Of a DNA stretch of 64,000 nt, positions 56,946 through 64,000 are shown piece after piece. The stretch spans positions 558,001 to 622,000 of the forward strand of contig JADLZK010009222.1 in assembly GCA_015847255.1 (NCBI GenBank). The letters are read 5' to 3'. A program made the translations under genes and the position numbers. The notes beneath the pieces are model-generated. The model had not been told where the DNA came from. It did no database searches and was given only the letters and a program-made list of their open reading frames with translations. Origin of the DNA: Hyparrhenia diplandra (Eukaryota; Streptophyta; Magnoliopsida; Poales; Poaceae). Numbering within the stretch: the first letter of the stretch is position 1; every line of letters begins with the position of its first letter.

Positions 56946-57149
56946 CCATATTTTTATTAACAAAGCCTATATGATTTAAAAATCTAGAGTGCTTAGATCT
57001 CGTTTTGGTACAACCTCTCCAACAATTTCAGAAGTTATTTGGAGCTTTTTGTCAAACAATAAATTTCAAACGGCTCCACAAGTGGGAATGTTGAAAATCT
57101 TGTCTCATAGGGTGTGAGCCAAAAATACCCACTTCTTTTTTGCTCTTCA

Positions 57150-57775
57150 CAAGCTCACCCCATTTTCAGATGGCTTTGGAAATCTGTGCTGTCAGGAATA
57201 AAAGGAAATTCTTCTTTTGGCTCTTACTAAAGGACAGACTGAGCACTCGAGATCTTCTTAGGAGAAGAAATATGCCCCTTCAGACTATCCTGTGCTCATT
57301 GTATACAACATTGGGATGAATCTTTACATCACCTTTTCTTTGATTTCCCCTAGCTCTGGCCTGCTGGAACACTCTGGGTCTGCTAGTACCTCCAAACTGC
57401 TCAACTGTTGAAATTTTGGAAGCTTTCAAAATTCAGTTAAAGCTATCTTTCTTCATGGAAATTGTTGTCACCATGTGTTGGTCCATTTGGATGTTAAGAA
57501 ACGACCTCATCTTGAAAGGCATCGATGCATCTGTCTTCGTTGCAAGATGATCTTTAAGTCAAAATTTGCCTTGGTTATCCATAGAGCAAAGCCTTCCTCA
57601 AAGCTTTTAGTTTCCCAATGGCTAGACAACTTTGTGTAATTTTTTTGATCTTTTTTTTGTTAGATTTTTGTTTCCTGAATTTCTGTTGTAAGTTCTGTCC
57701 GTTTAAAGTTCAATAAAAGCACAATAGGGGCGCGTTGGCCCTCCTGTTTCCCTTCAAAAAAAAAATACCCACTTC
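57150..57775 (+). pseudogene. LINE 3' end with reverse-transcriptase zinc-binding region
   Basis: Combined plus-strand frames read RKFFFWLLLKDRLSTRDLLRRRN, then CAHCIQHWDESLHHLFFDFP and, later, TMCWSIWMLRNDLI. This matches the zf-RVT region at the C-terminus of plant L1 LINEs. A 3' untranslated tail ending in an A run (57757-57766) follows. It is 5'-truncated and frame-broken. Confidence 0.75.
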
Positions 57776-58437
57776 TTCTTGCCCCTTCTCAATCTAGTGG
57801 ACCCATATACCCGAATGGTTGGATTTGTCCCACTAGACGGGGCGTGGGAAGGGCACGTCCAAAACTAAAGTCTTAGGAGCAAGGCATGGGGATGGACTTC
57901 ACTCGGGACTTCTTCTCTTTTCATTCAATTTCAACTACCATTGGGAGTTGTTCTGCCAAAGCATTTTACCGAAACAGCTTTGCTTCACCGTTGGAATTAT
58001 TCTGCTGTTGATTGTGGAAATTTGTTTTGAGAGCAATCTTGGCAGGTGTTCTGCATTTAGCTTAATTAGAAAGCAGAGTCTGAGTTGCAATATATATATA
58101 CAAATACAAAAAAGAAAAACATGCTCCAAAAACACAAAAATGAGAAAGCAATTCGACACTACTGCCTAGTATGCCTAGTGGAGTTGAAAGCTTCAATGAT
58201 GTCGTTGTTGAAATGGACCTGCACATCTTCGTTACAAGTTGACACGTACGTGTAGGACGTTTCACAAGAAGTAACATCGCACGGTGCAGCACAAGAGAAT
58301 GACAAGCCAGAAGGAGAGATTTTACACTGACCAGAAAATGGATGAACCTAGCGCAGAATTCCACGTAGGTGTCGTGTCAGACGGCGTGTACTCCCACAAT
58401 CTACTACAGTATCTAGTGTGCTCTCGAGCAAGCAGCC
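57776..58437. other. 3' side intergenic region of the inositol transporter gene
   Basis: No other gene seen. The segment includes the likely 3' untranslated region of the transporter (downstream of 58438 on the minus strand). Confidence 0.5.
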
Positions 58438-60627
58438 TCAGACGCCGGCGTTCTTGCCACTCTCCTTGCCGTCGTCGTCGGCGTGGCGTGGTGGCGCCCA
58501 GAACCTGAGCCTGAGCTCGCGTCGCTCGAGCATCTTCTCCACCTCCTCGATGGGTAGTCCCTTGGTCTCCGGCACGCAGACGAGCACGAAGGCGAGCGCG
58601 GCGACGGACAGTCCCCGAAGATGAGGAACGTCCAGGACGTCCCGATGGCTTCCGTGAGCGACAGGAACGACTGCGCCACGGCGAGGTTGGACACCCAGTT
58701 CGCCGTGGCCGCCGCGCCGCCGCACACGCCGCGGTACCGCAACGGGTAGATCTCCGAGTTGACGATCCATGGCACGGTGCCCATGCCGGGGAGAAGAAGA
58801 TGATGTAGAGCGCCAGACCCAGCAGCGCCAGCCAGCCGTACGGGCTCGGGCACCCCGCGCGTGTACCATAGCCGACCCTCGCCGTGGCACGCGTCGCGCA
58901 CCGTGTTGTTGGACACCAGGCATGCCCCCGGTAGCATCTTGCCGGCGCTCGACGCGCAGAAGCCGCACTCGCTCGAGCCCCCCGGCTTGAGGCAGCGCGT
59001 ACAGTCCCAGTAGCTGCCACCGGCCGCCGACGACGACGAGAGGTAGGATGGGCACGTCAGCGAGGCATCGAAGTGTGCGGTCTCGGCGGCGCTGACGGCC
59101 GGGGAGTGGGACGTGGTTTCGTGGAACACGGCGGTGAGCACGCCGAGGGAGAGGATGACGCCGACGAGGCTGATGACGAGCAGCTTCTTCCGGCCGGTAC
59201 GGTCGATGAAGTAGATGCTGACGATGGATCCCAGCGCGTTGAGGCCCGAGGTGACGAGCGACAGCGCCAGCGCCGTCTGGTTGGACGCGAACCCGGCTAG
59301 CTGGACGATCGTCGGGCTGTAGTACATCACCGTGTTGATGCCCACCAGCTGCTGGAACACCTGAAGACCCACGCCGGCGACCAGACCCCGCCGCACCGTC
59401 GCCGTCCGCAACAGCGCCGCCACGCTCACCTTCTCCGATGACCCCCGCTCCCGTACCTCCGCCGCCACCGACTCCTTCAGCTCCTCGATCTCCCGCTCCA
59501 CCTCCTCCGCCGAGTAGATCCGCCGTAGGATCGACTCTGCTTCCTCCACCCTCCCTGTTTCATTTCATTTCATTTCATTTCAATTTGTAGTTGTAGCAGA
59601 AAGCAATTTGCATCTTTTCTTCGAATTCAAACAAAAATGGATAGGAGAAGAAAAGAAGATGGAAACCTTTCTGTAGAGCCACCGTGGGGATTCAGGGAGA
59701 GCGAGCATGAGGCCGAACTGAACGACGGCGGGGACGGCGGCGACGCCGAGCATCCACCGCCACGTGCCGGGCGCCTTGGTGAAGGCGAGGTTGATGAGGT
59801 AGGCGAGGAACTGGCCGCCGGTGATGAGGAAGGCATTGGTGCTGACGAGCGCGCCACGGATCCGGGCGGGGGACGCCTCGGAGATGTAGAGCGGGGCGGT
59901 CATGGAGGCCATGCCGACGCCGAGGCCGACGAAGACGCGGCCCACCACCAGCTGCGCGGGGCCCATGGCCGACGCCATGATCACCGCGCCCGCGAAGAAG
60001 AGGAAGTCGGCCACCAGGATCGACGTCCGCCGCCCGAACCGGTCCGTCGTCCACCCGCCGATCGCCGCGCCGATGATCGCGCCCGCCACCGCCATGCTCA
60101 CGATCATTTCCTGCGCCGACGATTCTCTTCTCAGTCAGCATTGCTGGTTTCTCGTCGCCAATCGGTCGAATCGCATCAAGATTGATTTGTTTTTGTTGTT
60201 CTTGGATTATCTTACCTGGAGCCATGTGTTCCTGTCCACTGAAACGAACTCGTCTCGGATGTAAAGCAGAGCTCCCGAAATGACACCTGCTCAGACACAC
60301 AGAAGCAGAGCTCACGTCACTGGTCACTTGCTCACTAACACACGATCTTGTCGAACACTTTTCCTGCAGATCCTACTACTACTGAAATTTAAATCATTTC
60401 GGCCACCAATAACCACTATCTGGTTGGATACAATCATCATCAGAACTCCTAAAAGATCAGAAATGAAAGTGCAGTGACGCAGGCAGGCACGCACCGGTGT
60501 CGTAGCCGAAGAGGAGGCCGCCGATGCCGGCGGAGAAGGCGAGGCGGAGGACGTAGGGGTTCCTCCACGAGAGGGAGAAGCACTCCTTGAAGGTGGAGCC
60601 GTCGAACTCGTGAACGCCGCCCTCCAT
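58438..60627 (-). CDS. INT: Inositol transporter (MFS, INT2/INT4 type)
   Basis: Four minus-strand exons are supported: 60627-60495, 60286-60216, 60110-59667 and 59554-58438, with GT-AG introns. The start MEGGVHEFDGSTFKECF and GGLLFGYDTG/VISGALLYI are hallmarks of plant inositol transporters. Sugar-porter signatures follow: TDRFGRRTS after TM2, PESPRWLYRK after TM6, QQLVGINTVMYYSPTI in TM7, DRTGRKKL after TM8, SEIYPLRYRG and finally PETKGLPIEEVE. The long Cys-rich loop between TM9 and TM10 (WDCTRC, SECGFC, ACLVSNNTV) is typical of INT2-INT4. Expected length is about 588 residues with 12 helices; it would be a proton/inositol symporter at the plasma membrane. Four one-base length differences interrupt the frame, three in C/G runs (58853, 58786, 58613) and one at the exon 4 acceptor (59555). 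Confidence 0.9.
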
Positions 60628-60774
60628 GGCCGACGCTGACGGCACCAAGCGAGCTTCCTGAGCTCACACCTCCCCTCCCTCCGGCGGTCCACGTCCACCA
60701 AACCTTATCCTTGCTTCTTGGACTCCCAATCACAAATAATGGAGGGTTTCGAGTTTGGACTGGTATGCCTGTAT

Positions 60775-60788
60775 GTGTATATATATTA
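60775..60788 (-). promoter_or_regulatory. Candidate TATA box of the inositol transporter
   Basis: On the minus strand TAATATATATACAC lies about 150 bp upstream of the start codon. Confidence 0.45.
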
Positions 60789-60789
60789 C

Positions 60790-61141
60790 TACGTGGAGCT
60801 TAGCTGATGCCATTGCCTGTCTTGTTGCGTGTGGATTATTGCAGAGAGAGACTGATAAAACCGAGAAGATTCCGGGGGCCGAATTGACCCCAAGGGCGTG
60901 CTGTCGACTTGCAGCTTTGACTACATGACTAATAGCTCTCCCTATGTGTGATGGGGACGCCATGATGATGATTGGATGGAAAATAACAGCCACCGATTGG
61001 TACTACTATTGGACAAGGTATCTGTCTCTCATCTTTGCTGCCACCTCGGGTGTGCAGGACAATTTTTTGTGCAACCAATTCTAGCAAAAAGTGTCCGTGA
61101 ATTACTCTTCAAATGTTCGTTTCTTATTCTGCATTTATTAG
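60790..61141. other. Upstream region of the inositol transporter
   Basis: No gene or repeat is recognised. It is the probable distal promoter. Confidence 0.4.
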
Positions 61142-61972
61142 CAGTGGCGGATCCAGGATTAATATGTAGGGTTAAAGAAGTTTTAAAGCGGTTTTGTTTT
61201 AAAACGTAGATGAATCACCTTCAGAATACTACATGAGAAGAAAAATAGACAGTTTTTTTTATATATCAATAATATATGACAACATGACACGTGGTACCCA
61301 TTATTCTTCAAAGTTCTAAACGCAGAAGAGGATGGGACTAAATTATTTTAAGACAGTAACATACGACGATATTTCATATTTTCAAACCATTTTATGCTTT
61401 TTAATTTTTCTATGCAAACATTCCAGTATCTACAAACACTAATTCATCAAGGATCATGTACATATAAACATAAGCAACAACAAATACAGTTGGAAAATAC
61501 ACACCCAAATTTAGGTTAATGGTGAGACTGTAAACGACAGAACAAGAACAATAAAAACAAATTTTAGAAACAAAGATAAGGGCACTCACAATGCTAGAAA
61601 CTATCATGGTTTCTATAGTCTTGGACATTGTGTCAAGAAACCATCTTCCACAATGCAATTTTATATCATGATGTTACATGACCCACTTGTCACTCTCACA
61701 TATTGTCTTGGTTTATGTGAAGACTTGGTTTCTTAGTTAGACTTGGTTTCTTATGTTTTCCTCTCTCTCTTCAATAAGTATAGCGCCACATCAGCAAAAA
61801 GCAATAAATAGAGGGGTAATAAATGAGGATAGAAATTATGATAGAGTGCGGATTGTGAGTGCTCTAACAAGTCAATTCATATCAACATCTACCCTAGGCC
61901 ATTGCATGGGATACACGGTGGGTGGGTTGGGGGTGGGGGCTCAAGCCCCTCCGCTAGATCTGCCCCTAACTA
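61142..61972. mobile_element. Repeat with CAGTGGCGGATCCAG / CTAGATCTGCCCCTA ends
   Basis: The left segment CAGTGGCGGATCCAGG and the right segment CTCCGCTAGATCTGCCCCTAA form degenerate inverted ends, a design common in grass transposons. A second, similar right end occurs at 62430-62480, so a truncated or duplicated copy follows. The Tourist MITE at 61580-61864 lies inside it. Confidence 0.4.
61580..61864. mobile_element. Tourist MITE (PIF/Harbinger)
   Basis: 285 bp with ends GGGCACTCACAATGC and (other strand) GAGCACTCACAATCC, flanked by TAA at 61577-61579 and 61865-61867. Typical grass Tourist family; no coding capacity. Confidence 0.85.
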
Positions 61973-62651
61973 GTAACAAAACTTACCCTGCCATGAGACA
62001 TTGCAAATCAACACCTTGTTGCTTAATTGTTTAATACTTGGCTTTGTTTCATACATATAAGTGGATTCTTCAATGGTTTATGATGTCCCTTCTCGTTGTT
62101 CATTTAATTTCCACTATTCAAGATTGAGTTTCTAAGCGCACCCAAAAATGGAAAACACACCATTTTGAATGCAACATTCTACATTTTTGTGGTTTTGCAA
62201 TCATGGCAGTGTTGGAAGAGGATGACACGAGAAGAGGCGTCCCAAGTTACTAAGCCGTGCGATATTATCTTGTCACAAGATCTGAAAATGATGATAGATA
62301 GTGTTGTCATGGAGGGAACCTCGATGATGATGTCAATGAGCTCGGCGGCGGATGCGTCGACTGGCCGTGGGTGCCGCGTGGTCGATTGTGGATGCCTCAA
62401 GGTGGTGGACAGTGGCTCGCGGCATGGGGACACTAGGGGGCTCATGCCCCTCCACCCCACCACTAGATCTGCCCCTATAACTAGTAGCAAAACTTACCCT
62501 TTCATGAAAAATTGCAATGAACTTATATGGTGTGAACACAGATGGTGGCCAATCTCAATGTGGGGGAGAGAACATATAAACCTAAGTACATGGCATGTCA
62601 GCCTCTCTATAATTGTACCATGGAGTAGTACTTGAAAACTATACATGGTTA
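61973..62651. other. Intergenic sequence
   Basis: No gene supported. It contains a second copy of the GCCCCTCC...CTAGATCTGCCCCTA end and following ~60 bp (62440-62520 versus 61945-62010), then the TTA target site of the next MITE. Confidence 0.4.
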
Positions 62652-63010
62652 GAGCATTTCCAACAGTTTCCAAACCCACTCCCAATCTCAATTCCGATTT
62701 ATTGTGTTACTTCGAAAAATCGACTCATTCACACAAAAAGTATTAGAAAGACGTGGAATTTGAAAGGACGTGGGCAACAATAAGGAGTAGGAGCAGAATT
62801 CCCAATACAAATGTACACGAAAATAAAGATAGTATGCAAATGGTTACGGTGATTTGTAAATGGTCCGGGAAGATGAGAAATTGTCTTTTATTATATTTTA
62901 GGAACGAGATTTTTTTTTGGGGGGGAATGTATTGGAGGAGCCCAATAAGTATGCTTGTAAATTTTTTTAGCCACTTGGGAAAGTGATTGATGAAACTATT
63001 GGAGATGCTC
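62652..63010. mobile_element. PIF/Harbinger-type MITE
   Basis: Ends GAGCATTTCCAACAGTTTC and (other strand) GAGCATCTCCAATAGTTTC, 17 of 19 positions equal. TTA lies on both sides (62649-62651 and 63011-63013). 359 bp, no coding capacity. Confidence 0.85.
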
Positions 63011-63253
63011 TTACCTAAACATACTGGTACTGTTGAACAGTAAGTTAGGTACAACAGTTTAGTTTGTATGCATATTTGTCAATGTATATATAACTCAGGA
63101 ATTAGTTTATCTTCTCTCACATAATTGTCACTAAATCAATTACGTCATGAAAAACAACTCAGGAAATAATTCATTTCTTTATTTATGTTGTAGATATTAG
63201 GAAGAACTTTCCAATTACTCCTATAAAGATAAGGTAACAAAAGAAATAACTTT

Positions 63254-63687
63254 TAAAAAAAAAACTCGGTCGGGTGGGGAAAGACCGCCCCACCGGCATT
63301 GTTCTTAAGAAGAAACCTCGGTTTCCCCGGCCGAGAAAATCCCGAACTCAGTCCGCCACGACACTAGGAGCTTCAAGCCTATAGGAACTACGATCCTCAA
63401 TCCATTTTGGAGAAGACCGGGGCGAGTACACCGAACCCAAGAGCCGGTATACCAACCGAGAGCTACGGGGCGGACGGACGTAGCCCCCGGGCGGTATACC
63501 AACCAGAACCCACAACTCGATCCATACGGGACCTGGGCGAGCTCTTAACTAGTGCTTCGACACACGGGACTAACGAGGGATTTTTTTTAACCACAGCCTG
63601 AAATTCGCTTCCACGGGGATTCGAACTCGGGGACGTGGAGTGTCGCTTCAGTGACTTAGCCAACCGGACTAAGCACCCTTTGGCACA
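63254..63687 (-). mobile_element. tRNA-derived SINE (or SINE-like retroposon)
   Basis: On the minus strand a TAGTCCGGTTGGCTAAGTC A-box-like region (63672-63653) and a GAGTTCGAATCCC B box (63628-63616) are spaced as in a tRNA. The element ends in an A-rich tail, or T on the minus strand (63254-63263 A run on the plus strand). A 15-bp target duplication AAAAGAAATAACTTT flanks it (63239-63253 and 63688-63702). No relation by eye to the SINE at 50005. Confidence 0.75.
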
Positions 63688-63702
63688 AAAAGAAATAACT
63701 TT

Positions 63703-64000
63703 CCTAATCAGCAAAGGTATTTTTGGCCCGTGTGGCTAGCCGTGCCAAAATGCGATCCAAACTTCGTGAAAGCAAGATCATGGAAAGGCCCCCAACAATG
63801 CGGGCACATGCTGGAAGATTGGGTGCTCTTGTCCAAGTGTGTAAAGCATGTGTAAAGCATGCACGCCAACTGTGTGGCCGGGCTTTTCTATATGTCTAGC
63901 TTTGTGTGACCACACTTGTACTCAGCTACATTGCACGACAACACCCACATATCTCTGTGTGGTTTCTAGAGCACAAGACAAGCGAGCGAGCACCCTTGTC
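63703..64000. other. Sequence right of the SINE
   Basis: No gene recognised. A short direct duplication TGTAAAGCATG lies at 63839-63861. Confidence 0.5.

Noticed and set aside
58322..59055. Two alternative long frames overlapping the transporter's last exon as separate genes
   Set aside because: They are the shifted frames of the same exon: they carry its residues (CPSPYGWLALLG, PETKGLPIEEVE) after the run-length errors.

Overview
The window is nuclear DNA from a grass (Poaceae). Supporting features are Tourist-type (PIF/Harbinger) and Stowaway-like MITEs, a very long Tekay-like LTR, a complete Ty3/gypsy Tat-lineage element, tRNA-derived SINEs, LINE remnants, and spliced plant genes with GC-rich first exons. 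I cannot name the species from sequence alone. All identifications rest on reading motifs and on comparing the window with itself; no database was searched.

Layout. 1-5127: 3' part of a long-LTR retroelement without recognisable coding sequence, ending in a 3.8 kb LTR with its own TATA box. 5133-6320: reverse-strand LINE reverse-transcriptase remnant. 6336-33230: a cluster of six minus-strand leucine-rich-repeat (LRR) ectodomain units (A-F) with shared flanks. It is interrupted by a hAT transposon (11994-16000, perfect 8-bp target duplication), MITEs, LINE tails, a candidate solo LTR, and a PIF-like element carrying GC-rich DNA that was copied along with its LRR host. No unit carries a transmembrane or kinase domain. 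The four units whose C-terminal end is visible stop at the same place. 33241-34340: an apparently normal five-exon MAGE-family gene (NSE3, SMC5/6 complex) on the minus strand. 36700-49614: a complete 12.9 kb Tat-lineage retrotransposon with CCTTT target duplication, sense gag-pol in broken frames, and a long antisense gene with its own TATA box. 49615-58437: AT-rich intergenic DNA with a SINE, a foldback element, a second copy of the NSE3 promoter split by transposons, and a LINE 3' end. 58438-60627: a four-exon plant inositol transporter (MFS) on the minus strand. 60628-64000: intergenic DNA with Tourist-type MITEs and another SINE.

Two genes look functional: NSE3 (DNA repair and chromosome maintenance) and the inositol transporter. 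Both carry single-base length changes in mononucleotide runs or at a splice junction that break otherwise perfect frames. This raises the possibility that part of the frameshift load in the window is sequence error. The LRR cluster is the most unusual biology here: an already truncated receptor ectodomain appears to have been amplified, expanded internally by a 288-bp higher-order LRR repeat, given a doubled N-terminus in one unit, and recombined with transposon ends into a composite minisatellite.
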